From NCBI RefSeq assembly GCF_001874525.1, contig NZ_LKAQ01000004.1:1473171-1537170 (forward strand): 64,000 nucleotides of DNA. Direction: 5' to 3'. Position numbers and translations under genes: made by a program. Shown one piece after another: positions 1 to 10,950 of the stretch; the first letter of the stretch is position 1, and each line of letters opens with the position of its first letter. Origin of the DNA: Pseudodesulfovibrio hydrargyri (lineage in GTDB: Bacteria > Desulfobacterota > Desulfovibrionia > Desulfovibrionales > Desulfovibrionaceae). The notes below the pieces were generated by a model. It worked only from the letters and a program-made list of their open reading frames with translations. It did no database searches and had not been told where the DNA came from.

Positions 1-489
1 CCCGGTCAGCAGGGAAAACAGGCAGCCCAGGAGCGCGCCCGCGAACGCCCCGGCCAGCCCCTGCATGGCCGCTTCCATCAGAAACAGGCGCAGGATCATG
101 GAATCCAGGGCGCCCAGGCATTTCATGACTCCGATCTCGGAGAACCGCTCGGTCACGGACATCAGCTGGGCGTTGACGATGCCCACGGTGCAGACCAGCA
201 GGGACAGGATGACGATCCAGCGCTCCTTGGCCGACATGGCCACGGCCCCCTGGGCCATGTCCACGTCGTAGCCCGCCAGGGACAGGGCCCGGGCCGCCTC
301 CCGGCCGCCGTGCAGGAGCATGCCCGTGGCGATGTCCAGGTTGACCAGCACGAAACTCAGGAACGAGACGGCCAGTACCAGGCTGGACACCGTGATCATG
401 GAGCGAAAAAAACGGACCTTCAGGCTCTTGTAGCTGATCTCGAGAGACTTCGAGAACGGCAGCGAGATGAGTCGTTCCGGTTTGTTCAT
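1..489 (-). CDS. ABC transporter permease, FtsX/MacB type (partial, N-terminal part only)
   Basis: The first 163 residues of a membrane permease that runs off the left edge. It starts at ATG 489 with a good Shine-Dalgarno (AGGAAG) just upstream. Three hydrophobic stretches are visible at about residues 29-51, 88-111 and 140-163. The segment RFSEIGVMKCLGALDSMI is the characteristic cytoplasmic loop of FtsX-like permeases (pattern R..EIG..K..GA). Such permeases pair with an ATPase to drive lipoprotein release, export or mechanotransmission; which of these applies cannot be told because the partner lies outside. It is the first gene leftwards from a 135-bp gap. Confidence 0.85.
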   Translation of the reverse strand, partial: MNKPERLISLPFSKSLEISYKSLKVRFFRSMITVSSLVLAVSFLSFVLVNLDIATGMLLHGGREAARALSLAGYDVDMAQGAVAMSAKERWIVILSLLVCTVGIVNAQLMSVTERFSEIGVMKCLGALDSMILRLFLMEAAMQGLAGAFAGALLGCLFSLLTG

Positions 490-624
490 GGACTTCCTTT
501 CAGTTCGAACGTGCTGGATTCGTTCATTCTCATCATATCGATTCGGGCTGTCGGAAACAAGTGAAAACAGGAATCACTATACGGATATCACACATCCGTC
601 GAAAAGGGGCCCGGCTCGCAGCGG

Positions 625-2103
625 TTAGTGCGCCACGCCCTTGATCACGACCAGGGTCAGGTCGTCCTCGCGCCCATCGGGCCCGGAGAATTCGACCACC
701 CGTCCGCTGACGGCCGACAAAATCTCCCGCGCGCTCCCGTCCCGGTTGTCCCGGATGATCCGGCGCAACCGCTCGCGGCCGAACATGCTCCCGTCCGGGC
801 CGCGCGCCTCCCATATTCCGTCCGTGGTGACGCACAGGATCCGGCCCGGCCCGGGCAGTTCCATGGACTGTTCGTGGTAGTCCCAGCCGGGCTCCACGCC
901 GAGCGGAATATCCACGCCCTTGAGCTCGCTGAAAGAGTCCGTGGCCGGGTCGTACAGCTGCGCGGGCTGCTGGCCCGCGTTGACCCAGGTGAGGGTTCCC
1001 TCGGCCGGGTCCGCGACCATGAAGAACAGGGTCATGAACCGCCCGGTGTCGCCGATGTCGCGGCTCAGGTGCAGGTTGGCCCGGCGGATGCTCTCGGCGG
1101 CCGGGCCCGGCGTGGCCGCGTTCTGGCGGATGACGGCCCGGCCCGCGGTCATGAGCAGGGCCGCGCCGATGCCGTGGCCCGAGACGTCGCCCACGGCCAC
1201 GGCCAGCCTGCCGCAGTTGTCCGGGTCGCATTCGATGAAGTCGAAGAAGTCGCCGCCGGTCTCGTCCGAGAACAGGCTTGCGCCCGCGATGTCCAGGCCG
1301 GGCATGGCCGGGGCCTCCTTGGGCAGGAAGTGCTGCTGGACCTCCTGGGCGATGCGCAGCCCCTCGCGCATGCGCACGCCCTCCCGCAGCCGGTCGATCA
1401 TGGTGTTGGTGTGCCCGGCGATGACCCCCATCTCGTCGGACGTGGTCACGGGCACGCGCCGGGACAGGTCGCCCCGGCTGACGTTTTCCAGGACCCCGGT
1501 CTGGGTGTCCAGGACCATGCGCATGTTCCGGGCGTAGGAGACCACCAGGTTGACGAGCATGACCATGAGAAAGCCCATGACGAAGAGGATCTCCACCAGG
1601 ACAGAGCGGCCGATCATGTCCAGGGTCTCGAGGTTCAGGTCCTGGGTGGCCAGCCAGCCGATGTCGCGGATGATGACCAGCAGGATGATGACCGTGCTCA
1701 GGATCATGACGAGCACGGCCACCACGGAGAATTTGCGGGTCATGGAGATGAGCCGGGAGGGCGGGGCGTAGCTGGCGTCGCCCGCCAGGGCGTTGCGGAT
1801 GACCCGGCGCTCGCGGGCCAAGCCCAGGTCCAGCCCGGCGAAGAGCCCCACGGTGAAGAGACCCAGGACCAGCTTGAGGCCGCTGTCCTGGAGCGGGTAA
1901 TGGTAGACGACGAAGAGGATGATTCCGGCCGCGACCCCGGCGGCGACGAACAGGCAGAGTTCCATTTGCAGCTGGCGCAGGGGGCGGCGCAACGGGCGGG
2001 CCCGCTCGACCATCCGGCGTTGGACGTAGGGCCGCACGCCCCAGGCCGCGGTCATGGGGATCAAAATGACCAATCCGAGCTCCCAGACCGGGAGCCAGGC
2101 CAT
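625..2103 (-). CDS. Membrane HAMP-SpoIIE family serine phosphatase (RsbU-like)
   Basis: A 492-residue membrane phosphatase. About five hydrophobic segments occupy residues 1-190, then a HAMP linker (about 195-245) and a PP2C/SpoIIE phosphatase domain (about 255-490). The metal-binding acidic motifs are intact: ETGGDFFDF, VGDVSGHGIGAA, TTDGIWEA and REDDLTLVV. Enzymes of this type dephosphorylate STAS anti-sigma-antagonist proteins in partner-switching systems or feed two-component outputs. No STAS or kinase gene lies next to it, although a complete partner-switch module sits at 24-27 kb. The ATG at 2103 is 6 bp after the stop of a possible 30-residue ORF, suggesting translational coupling. Confidence 0.9.
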   Translation of the reverse strand: MAWLPVWELGLVILIPMTAAWGVRPYVQRRMVERARPLRRPLRQLQMELCLFVAAGVAAGIILFVVYHYPLQDSGLKLVLGLFTVGLFAGLDLGLARERRVIRNALAGDASYAPPSRLISMTRKFSVVAVLVMILSTVIILLVIIRDIGWLATQDLNLETLDMIGRSVLVEILFVMGFLMVMLVNLVVSYARNMRMVLDTQTGVLENVSRGDLSRRVPVTTSDEMGVIAGHTNTMIDRLREGVRMREGLRIAQEVQQHFLPKEAPAMPGLDIAGASLFSDETGGDFFDFIECDPDNCGRLAVAVGDVSGHGIGAALLMTAGRAVIRQNAATPGPAAESIRRANLHLSRDIGDTGRFMTLFFMVADPAEGTLTWVNAGQQPAQLYDPATDSFSELKGVDIPLGVEPGWDYHEQSMELPGPGRILCVTTDGIWEARGPDGSMFGRERLRRIIRDNRDGSAREILSAVSGRVVEFSGPDGREDDLTLVVIKGVAH

Positions 2104-2109
2104 GAACGG

Positions 2110-2202
2110 TCAGACCTGTCCGCCGTACACCGCGCCGCCGGCCACGGCCAGCGCGTAGTACAGGAACGGTCGCCATGCGGGCATGGCCGGTTCTGTTCGC
2201 AT
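2110..2202 (-). CDS. Candidate 30-aa leader/membrane micropeptide upstream of the phosphatase
   Basis: A short ORF from ATG 2202 to TGA 2110, ending 6 bp before the start of the SpoIIE phosphatase. A purine-rich stretch (AGGGAAGGGTGG) directly precedes the ATG. After a short polar start, residues 13-28 are hydrophobic and glycine/alanine-rich (FLYYALAVAGGAVYG), as in a single membrane segment. It could be a coupled membrane micropeptide or merely a leader ORF; nothing else supports it, so this is tentative. Confidence 0.3.
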   Translation of the reverse strand: MRTEPAMPAWRPFLYYALAVAGGAVYGGQV

Positions 2203-2315
2203 CCACCCTTCCCTGTTTGTCGCCTATTCCTTTGCCAATCGGCCTGATCTTGTTTAATCATAAGTGGTGAACACAGCGCGGACAAGCGTAAAAAAAACAA
2301 ACGTAGGCGATAAAT

Positions 2316-2921
2316 ATGAGAAGAGCATGTTTCCTGCTTCTGGCCCTGGCGGCCCTCTTCGCGACGCCCGCCCTGGCCGCCGAGGGGTTCCCCACCTCCC
2401 TGGCCGGGTTCACCCTGGGCGATTCGGTGGAGCACTACGAGGACTATTGCCGCGAGGGGGAGGCCATCCCGGTGTCGGACGCGCCGTTTTTGTCCGAGTC
2501 CCTGATCAAGGCCGAGAACCTGCCGGGCGTGCGCGGCGGCAGTCTGGCCTTCGGCAACTGCGTGGGCGGCGACCGGCTGGTGCGCATCAAGCTCAAGTTC
2601 AACGACCACGGCCAGGGGCTGTTCAACCGGCTCTACGACCGCTACGAGGCGGATTTCGGCAAGCCGGACAAGTACCTGGGCGACACCTTCAAGAACGTCA
2701 TCGCCTGGGAGTGGCGTTTCACGGACGGCAAGGGCGGGCGCATCTCGCTGGTGCTCATGTGGAGCCGCGACAAGGAAATCCGGCCCGGCGTGTCCATCAA
2801 GATGACCGACGAGTCTCTGATGGACGAGGAATACAAGTGCTACAAGGCCAAGCACGATGGGACCAAGGGCAAGATGGGCATGACCAGAATCGGTTCCCTG
2901 GACGCCTACGTGCCCCACTAG
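2316..2921 (+). CDS. Secreted protein of unknown function
   Basis: 201 residues with a clear Sec signal peptide (about residues 1-21, cleavage after ALA). The mature protein has charged, aromatic-rich segments such as WEWRFTDGKGG and two or three cysteines (CREGEA, GNCVGG, YKCYKAK) that might pair in the periplasm. No family was recognised. It is the first gene of a rightward three-gene set: the next gene begins 1 bp after its stop, and a PqqD-like gene overlaps that one. Periplasmic location is inferred from the signal peptide only. Confidence 0.75.
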   Translation: MRRACFLLLALAALFATPALAAEGFPTSLAGFTLGDSVEHYEDYCREGEAIPVSDAPFLSESLIKAENLPGVRGGSLAFGNCVGGDRLVRIKLKFNDHGQGLFNRLYDRYEADFGKPDKYLGDTFKNVIAWEWRFTDGKGGRISLVLMWSRDKEIRPGVSIKMTDESLMDEEYKCYKAKHDGTKGKMGMTRIGSLDAYVPH

Positions 2922-2922
2922 C

Positions 2923-3852
2923 ATGGCCGATTTCGCCTGGAACGGCATCGGGCTGGCCGCGCCTTCCGGCTGGGAGCCCTCGGCCATCGAGCGCGACGGG
3001 CTCTTCCTGGCGGACGGTCTCGGCCCGGTCTGCGAATTGAAGTGGAACCGCGTGCAGGGCTCCTTCTCCTTTGACAAGCATCTCAGGAAACTGACCAAGG
3101 GCAACAAAGGGGCCGTGGTCCGCGCGGCGGACGCGGCCGAGATCCCGGAGGCCTGGGCGCGGGCCGTGGACCGGCTGGCCGAGTCCGGCTTACGGGCCAA
3201 AAGCTTTCTATGGAAGGCCGACGGGAGCCGGGGGCTGGGCGCGGCCCTGCACCATCCCGGCACCGGGCTGGCCTGCCTGATCCAGTTTTTCATCCGGGGC
3301 GAAGAGGACGAGCCCAGGGCCGCCGGTGTCCTGGCCACCCTGCGCGACCACACCGGGGGCAAGACCGTGCCGTGGGCCATGTTCGGTCTGGCCGCGCGGG
3401 TGCCCGCCGACTTCGCGCTGGACACCTTTTCGTTTAGGCCCGGCCACTACCGGGTGGCCTGGTGGCGGCCCGCCTCGGGCAAACGCGGCGGGCGCGCGGA
3501 CACGGGCAAGGGGCCGGGCACGCATCTCGATTTCGAACGCTTCGCCCCGGCCTCGGTCCTGCTCAAGGGGACCACTCTGGAGGCGTGGTGCCGCGAAAGG
3601 CTGGCCCACGCGCCGCCCACGCTCGCGGCCATGGACAACGGCCCGGGCCGGGTCGATTGGCGGGGAACCGCCAGGACCTCGCTGTTGCGCAAGGCCCTGC
3701 GCCGGGAGATCAAGACCTGCGGCCGGGCCTGGACCCCGGACGAAGGCAACGCCGTGCTGGCGGTCACGGCCGAGGGCGTCGCGCCCCTAGCCGATTCCAC
3801 GTTCAACGACATCTGCGGGAGCTTCACCCTTGTTCCGGAAGAAACGGCCTGA
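2923..3852 (+). CDS. Conserved protein of unknown function paired with PqqD-like protein
   Basis: 309 residues, no signal peptide and no membrane segment, so probably cytoplasmic. It opens with FAWNGIGLAAPSGWEPS and GPVCELKWNRVQG, a beta-rich pattern that I associate with a conserved family often encoded next to a PqqD-like protein, though I cannot name it. The second half holds another repeat-like stretch (SFRPGHYRVAWW). Its last 23 bp overlap the start of the PqqD-like gene, which implies translational coupling and a shared task. No enzyme motif is visible. Confidence 0.75.
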   Translation: MADFAWNGIGLAAPSGWEPSAIERDGLFLADGLGPVCELKWNRVQGSFSFDKHLRKLTKGNKGAVVRAADAAEIPEAWARAVDRLAESGLRAKSFLWKADGSRGLGAALHHPGTGLACLIQFFIRGEEDEPRAAGVLATLRDHTGGKTVPWAMFGLAARVPADFALDTFSFRPGHYRVAWWRPASGKRGGRADTGKGPGTHLDFERFAPASVLLKGTTLEAWCRERLAHAPPTLAAMDNGPGRVDWRGTARTSLLRKALRREIKTCGRAWTPDEGNAVLAVTAEGVAPLADSTFNDICGSFTLVPEETA

Positions 3853-4207
3853 GCCGACCATATCCCGCGCCGAGGCCCTGCGCATGGTCCCGATGCGCAA
3901 CGAGGCCGTGGCCGTCACCGAGCTGCCGGAGGGCCTGGTCCGGCTCGCCTATCCCCTGGCCGTCAAGCCGTGGTTCGGCCGGTTGGCCGACAAGGTCGGC
4001 CTGTGGGACGGCAGCCCCATGACCAAGACCGTGGAGCTCGACGAGATGGGCACATTCGTCTGGCGCCATATCGACGGCGAGCGGTCCGTGCGCGACATCG
4101 CCGAGGCGTTCGCCGAGACGTACCAGGTCCAGCCCCGGGAGTCGGAACTGGCGGTGACCGCGTTCATCAAGACGATCGGGCAGCGCGGAATAATCGGTCT
4201 GAAATAG
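3830..4207 (+). CDS. PqqD-like peptide-chaperone family protein (orphan)
   Basis: 125 residues of the PqqD fold (RiPP recognition element): after an N-terminal FRKKRPEPTISRAEALRMVP segment comes the family hallmark VELDEMGTFVWRHIDGERSV, then an acidic helix region (RDIAEAFAETY). PqqD relatives bind leader peptides and deliver them to radical SAM or other RiPP enzymes. Here no radical SAM enzyme or obvious precursor peptide is nearby. The TTG at 3830 is chosen as start because GGAG lies about 8 nt upstream and the N-terminal segment resembles relatives; an ATG at 3884 is the alternative. Confidence 0.8.
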   Translation: MFRKKRPEPTISRAEALRMVPMRNEAVAVTELPEGLVRLAYPLAVKPWFGRLADKVGLWDGSPMTKTVELDEMGTFVWRHIDGERSVRDIAEAFAETYQVQPRESELAVTAFIKTIGQRGIIGLK

Positions 4208-4239
4208 AGCGGATTCCGAAGACGGGCCATCCGCCGGAA

Positions 4240-4524
4240 TCAGGAATCCTTCAGGGGCGCGGGCAGTATCTCCACCTTCATCTCGGTGGCCGCCGCCTTG
4301 AGGAAGACGCGCATCTCGCGGGCCAGGTGCGGGCTGTAGCGGAGCAGGAGAATCCCCTTGAACTTGTTGACCACGGTGAACACGCCGAGGTTGTCGTAGC
4401 CTTCCAGCAGGAAGCGGAAGAGCCCGATGTCGCTCGGGTCGATGCGCACGTAGGTCCGCCCGGACCACTGCGGGGGAGGGGGGCAGACCCTTTTCCGGGG
4501 CCTGCGGCGGGACGGGGATGCCAT
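4240..4524 (-). CDS. Small DUF4911-type protein
   Basis: 94 residues. After a basic, proline-rich N-terminus the core YVRIDPSDIGLFRFLLEGYD matches what I recall of DUF4911, a small family common in Desulfovibrio, with a following segment (LLLRYSPHLAREMRVFL). The function is unknown. It is convergent with the PqqD-like gene, whose stop lies 32 bp away, and it may be co-oriented with the HD-GYP gene upstream. The true start may lie a little further in, because the first 20 residues look non-conserved. Confidence 0.75.
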   Translation of the reverse strand: MASPSRRRPRKRVCPPPPQWSGRTYVRIDPSDIGLFRFLLEGYDNLGVFTVVNKFKGILLLRYSPHLAREMRVFLKAAATEMKVEILPAPLKDS

Positions 4525-4606
4525 GGAGGCTGTCTAGCCTCCACCGGATGAAAAGGCAAATGGGTTTTCGGGGGCCTTCTTTATCCTTTCAAAGCGAGCC
4601 GCAGGC

Positions 4607-5617
4607 CTACGAGGTCAAGTCCGCCTTGGCCAGGACCTCGATCAGCCGCCGGAGCATGTCCATGTCGTATGCGCTGCGCATGGACTTGATCCTTGCCAGG
4701 GCCTCGAACGGGGTCAACTTGCGGCCTTCCCGGCCGCGCGTCAGGGTGTCGTACTCGTTGCACAAAATGAGCGCCTTGACGTAGGAGGGCAGCATGTTGC
4801 CGGTGGACCCGGACGGGTAGCCCAGGCCGTCCTCGCGCTCGTGGTGGAAGAGGATGCACTGCAGCGTTTCCTGGGGCAGGGGCAGGGCCGAGCACACGCC
4901 CACGCCCAGGGCCGGATGGGACTTGACCAGGTCCCTGTCCGCCCGGCTCAGGGTATCGAATTTCTTGTTGAATATATCCTGGGGCAGCTCCAGCTTGCCG
5001 ATGTCGTGGAGGATGGCCCCCATGCCCACGGCCACCAGCAGGTCCGAGTCCTCCTTCATGAACGAGCACAGGGTGGTCACTGTCAGGACCATGACCCCGA
5101 TGCCGTGCTGGAATATCTCCTCGCCCTCGCGGATGAACCGGGAGAGTTCCTTGAGGGCGTCGTCCCGGGACAGGAAGCGCAACGAGTCGGCGATGAGCGA
5201 GCGGATGCGCTGGAAGCGGCGCTTGTCCACGGGCTTGGGCAGGGAGCGGTCGAACGCCTCGCGGGCCAGGGACACGGTGGCGTCGCTCCATATCCGGGCG
5301 CGCTCGCCCACCGGAATGGCCTCGTCGTCCATGAGATCGAGAATGTTTTCCTGCACGTAGCGGGTGAAATGGACGTAGTCCGCGGCCCGGACGTAGAGGT
5401 GGTCCACACCGAGCAGGCCGAGGCGCTGCTTGTGCTCGTCGGTGAACAGCTCGCCCTTTTCCGCGTACAGGACGAGCTTGCCGCCCTGTTTCAGGTACAG
5501 GGAAAAGCCGCCCACGCGGGAGGGGATGACCATGTAGGGCGAGACCTTGACCATGCCCTGGCCGTTGCCGTTGTTGGCTTTATGTTCGCCGTTTCCGGCG
5601 GAAGGGGTGTTGCCCAT
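4607..5617 (-). CDS. HD-GYP domain protein (probable c-di-GMP phosphodiesterase)
   Basis: 336 residues. The catalytic HD pair is at about residues 204-205 (HDIGKLELP), followed by HPALGVG and by the GYP motif HHEREDGLGYPSG at 258-270. All are canonical, so an active cyclic di-GMP phosphodiesterase is likely. The N-terminal 100 residues form a separate domain (SPYMVIPSRVGGFSLYL onwards), as in many HD-GYP proteins of this group, perhaps sensory. There is no signal or membrane segment, so it is cytoplasmic. AAGGAG precedes ATG 5617. Likely to affect motility or biofilm, by family knowledge. Confidence 0.9.
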   Translation of the reverse strand: MGNTPSAGNGEHKANNGNGQGMVKVSPYMVIPSRVGGFSLYLKQGGKLVLYAEKGELFTDEHKQRLGLLGVDHLYVRAADYVHFTRYVQENILDLMDDEAIPVGERARIWSDATVSLAREAFDRSLPKPVDKRRFQRIRSLIADSLRFLSRDDALKELSRFIREGEEIFQHGIGVMVLTVTTLCSFMKEDSDLLVAVGMGAILHDIGKLELPQDIFNKKFDTLSRADRDLVKSHPALGVGVCSALPLPQETLQCILFHHEREDGLGYPSGSTGNMLPSYVKALILCNEYDTLTRGREGRKLTPFEALARIKSMRSAYDMDMLRRLIEVLAKADLTS

Positions 5618-5818
5618 GCGTTCTCCTTGGGGAAGCCGTGGTCGGGCGAGGGGCGCGGGGTGTCGGAAGGAGCGTCGGCAACCCGGCTGCCTGCGTGAGG
5701 CCCGTGGCTTTCCGTCCCCGTCTCGCGACGGGTTTGGCAGTCTCTCTTAATTAGGGCCTATACGCGCTGCGTTGGGGGCTGTAAAGCTTCTGCAAAAGGG
5801 CGTCCGCGTACAGAGGAA

Positions 5819-6289
5819 TCAGCCCAGGGAGCGGAGCAACCGGTAGACCTTGTTGGTGTGGTCCACGGCCTGGTTGCGCACGTACTGGCCCGTGAAGTCG
5901 AACTCGACCTCCGGGACGTTCACCAGGGACAGGACCACGTCGAATTCCATGGACTCGATCCGCTCGATGGCCGCGCAGGTGGCGTCCGGAGAGGCGAACA
6001 GCTCCTCGTCCCGGCTTTGGACGAATTCCAGGGTCTGCTCCATCCGTTCGATGATGTCGGACGGCACGGCCGTTTGGCGGCTGAACTCGGGCAGGGAGGC
6101 GGAGATGTCCCGGACCGTGCGGGCATGGAGCCGTTCGTCGTCCATGATGGCCGACAGAAGTTCGGCCGCCTCCGGGCTGTCCGGGCAGCGCTCCCGCAGC
6201 TCCGCGTAAAAGCCGAGGGCCGCGTCTTCCAGCCGCGCCACGAGATCGAGCAGCGCGCCGAGGGTGTTGGGTTCTGACATGGTGGACAT
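5819..6289 (-). CDS. Ferritin-like/rubrerythrin-type domain protein
   Basis: About 156 residues, almost all helical. The first half carries the ferritin-like pattern: an E-bearing helix (LVARLEDAALGFYAELRE) and a DDERLH motif in the next, matching metal ligands E and ExxH of rubrerythrin-like four-helix bundles. The C-terminal half (FVQSRDEELFASPDATCAAI) is the third and fourth helices. Whether a di-iron site forms is uncertain, because the second-half ligand motif is not obvious. ATG 6289 is used; ATG 6280 is equally possible and a TTG at 6316 less so. Divergent from uvrA. Confidence 0.7.
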   Translation of the reverse strand: MSTMSEPNTLGALLDLVARLEDAALGFYAELRERCPDSPEAAELLSAIMDDERLHARTVRDISASLPEFSRQTAVPSDIIERMEQTLEFVQSRDEELFASPDATCAAIERIESMEFDVVLSLVNVPEVEFDFTGQYVRNQAVDHTNKVYRLLRSLG

Positions 6290-6398
6290 ATTGTCCGGGA
6301 AGCGGCGGCGCGTCAACCAGGGACGCGACTTTCGCCCCGGCCTCGATTGTTTCCTTCTTGGCGCTTGCCTTGCTTCCAGGAATGGTTACTCTCCCCCG

Positions 6399-9161
<2,763 letters not shown>

Positions 9162-9186
9162 GCTTCTTGTCGGACTGTTCTGCAAC

Positions 9187-9229
9187 AGAAAACGGCCGCT
9201 CGCCCGGGAAGGGGGAGCGGCCGTTCTGC
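9187..9229. terminator. Bidirectional hairpin terminator between uvrA and the lipoprotein gene
   Basis: A perfect 11-bp stem, AACGGCCGCTC (9191-9201) pairing with GAGCGGCCGTT (9215-9225), lies between two convergent genes. The leftward side is followed by a short T-rich run, so it may serve both genes. Confidence 0.7.
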
Positions 9230-9260
9230 TTGAGTCGGTTGTATCGGGCGGCCGAGAGGG

Positions 9261-9788
9261 CTATTTGGATTCGGCGATCAAGCCCATGGACTCCTTGAGT
9301 TCCTTGACCACTTCCTCGGCGGCGTCCTCGAAAACGGTTTTCCAGGCCCCGACGGTAAAAGCGCCGCCGCCGTCAACGGTGTTCCTTGTCTTGATACTGC
9401 CTATGGTCTGTTGTTCCGGGTCCAGTACAGCGCTTGAGACCTCGACCTTGGTCGAGCCCACTCCGGGCATGAGCCAGCGGCCGAAAGCGTTGCCCGGCTC
9501 GTATCCCGTGACCGTGGGTTTGACGGCAAAGCTTCCCACGGAATTTTCCGCGTACAGGTTTTCCTCCCGCAGCTTGAGGATAAGCGCGTCGGTCATGGCC
9601 TTCCCTATGTCGATGGATTCCTCCTTTTCATCGAAGGTAAAGCCCGTGTCATCCTCTGCGGGCTCAACGCGGTATTTGGCGGAGGCAGGGATGGCCGTTT
9701 TCCCGGCCGAAAACTCCATGTCATGGCGATGCGTTCCGCACGCGCCGAGCAGAACGGCCAAGAGCAAGAGCGGGAGAAACTTCTTCAT
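9261..9788 (-). CDS. Outer-membrane-type lipoprotein, possibly DUF4410-like
   Basis: 175 residues starting at ATG 9788, which has AGGAG about 7 nt upstream. Residues 1-20 are a lipoprotein signal ending in the lipobox LLGAC. The mature part has a helix-rich segment (IGKAMTDALILKLREE) and a conserved-looking middle (PGVGSTKVEVSSAVLDPE), followed by a glycine-rich segment and a C-terminal helix. This order resembles DUF4410 lipoproteins, but I am unsure. The function is unknown. The frame is open up to 9851, but the upstream part is not protein-like. Confidence 0.75.
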   Translation of the reverse strand: MKKFLPLLLLAVLLGACGTHRHDMEFSAGKTAIPASAKYRVEPAEDDTGFTFDEKEESIDIGKAMTDALILKLREENLYAENSVGSFAVKPTVTGYEPGNAFGRWLMPGVGSTKVEVSSAVLDPEQQTIGSIKTRNTVDGGGAFTVGAWKTVFEDAAEEVVKELKESMGLIAESK

Positions 9789-10060
9789 GAGAACTCCTGA
9801 GTTGGTTGGGAAATGGCGGGAAACGACTTCGAATAGGAAAGCCTTTTTCATAATTCTTAATATTAATCAAGACAGACGAGGCGGTGTCCAAATGAGCATT
9901 TGTTCCATATGATGCGGTCTTGCGGCACCGCAGCGCCACGGGCATCCCGGGCCGGCATGGCTTTCCGGCAAGGAAAAGCGGGACCGGCGGCTCCTTCTTT
10001 TCTTTTTCGGGAAACAAGTCTATATGTTCCGGCTCATCAACCCAAGCAGGAAGTTACCCC

Positions 10061-10351
10061 ATGTTCATTCTCCATCTGACGTATGTGAAGCCCCTCTCCG
10101 AGATCGACCGGCTCATTCCGCCGCATGTCGAATATCTTGAAAAGCACTACGCCGCCGGGACGTTCCTGTTTTCCGGGAGGCGGGAGCCGCGCACGGGCGG
10201 GGTGATCATCGCCCGGGCCGGGTCGCGGGCCGAGGTGGAGGAGATTATCCAAGAGGACCCGTTCCTTATAGAGGGCGTGGCCGAGTACGAGATCGTGGAG
10301 TTCGTGCCGACCAAGACCGCGCCGGACTTAGGCGGCTACAAGGAATCGTAG
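10061..10351 (+). CDS. YciI family protein
   Basis: 96 residues with the ferredoxin-like YciI pattern: MFILHLTYVKP, then PPHVEYLEKHYAAGTFLFSG (His in the first helix and the glycine-rich turn), and a C-terminal strand EYEIVEFVP. The family contains small dehydrochlorinase/muconolactone-isomerase-like enzymes; most members are uncharacterised. AGGAAG precedes ATG 10061. It stands alone, about 200 bp from its upstream neighbour. Confidence 0.85.
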   Translation: MFILHLTYVKPLSEIDRLIPPHVEYLEKHYAAGTFLFSGRREPRTGGVIIARAGSRAEVEEIIQEDPFLIEGVAEYEIVEFVPTKTAPDLGGYKES

Positions 10352-10435
10352 GTCTTTTCCTACAGCGAACAGCGGGTGCGGCGGTTCGTCCTTCGGGATG
10401 GGCCGCCGCACTGTCTTGTCGGCCCGGCAGTGACG

Positions 10436-10831
10436 CTAGCGCCAGTAAATCCGCGTCTTGCGGCGGCCGAACTCGCGGGCCGCGCGGACGTCCCGGCCGA
10501 GGTAGATGTCGATGCGCCGCCGGTAGCGCCGGTTCATCTTGTCCAGGACCAGGTAGGGGCCGTCGAAGCCCTCGATCCAGACCTCGGTCCGGTTGTCCAG
10601 GCCGAGTTTTATCAGGTCGCGGGAGACCGCGATGGCCTTCATGCCGGGCTTGAGGCGATTGTTCCAGGCCGCGCGGTGCGGGTTGCCGTCGGTCTGGGCG
10701 CGGGTGGAGTTGTAGGCCGTGACCGTGACCTCCAGGCTGTTCCAGAAGGCCACCCGGTTGGGCTGGCTCATGGCGTAGCCGAGCAGGATGAGCAGGCAGG
10801 CGGCGAGCAGGGGGATGAGGACGCGCTTCAT
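10436..10831 (-). CDS. 3D domain protein (MltA C-terminal-like), membrane-anchored
   Basis: 131 residues. A hydrophobic anchor or signal occupies residues 4-22, and the rest is a single 3D domain, named for three conserved aspartates: TVTAYNSTRAQTDG, then YLVLDKMNRRYRRRIDIYLG and the terminal FG motif. The fold is a double-psi beta barrel found in lytic transglycosylases such as MltA and in Rpf/YabE-type cell-wall enzymes, so a role at the peptidoglycan is likely. Start at ATG 10831 places the anchor at the N-terminus; the upstream frame to 10951 is ignored. It is divergent from the solute-binding gene. Confidence 0.85.
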   Translation of the reverse strand: MKRVLIPLLAACLLILLGYAMSQPNRVAFWNSLEVTVTAYNSTRAQTDGNPHRAAWNNRLKPGMKAIAVSRDLIKLGLDNRTEVWIEGFDGPYLVLDKMNRRYRRRIDIYLGRDVRAAREFGRRKTRIYWR

Positions 10832-10950
10832 TGGCTTCTGTGTACCCGGACCCGGGCGATTGGGCAAGCCGGGCGGTCTTTGGCCGCGGACGGCAGCGGG
10901 AGGCGGCTTCCCTTTCCCGATTCGGCGGATTTGTGTTATGGTCCATGGCA

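Noticed and set aside
9852..10060. tRNA or small RNA in the gap before the YciI gene
   Set aside because: A few inverted repeats occur, but no cloverleaf, CCA end or terminator; nothing supportable.
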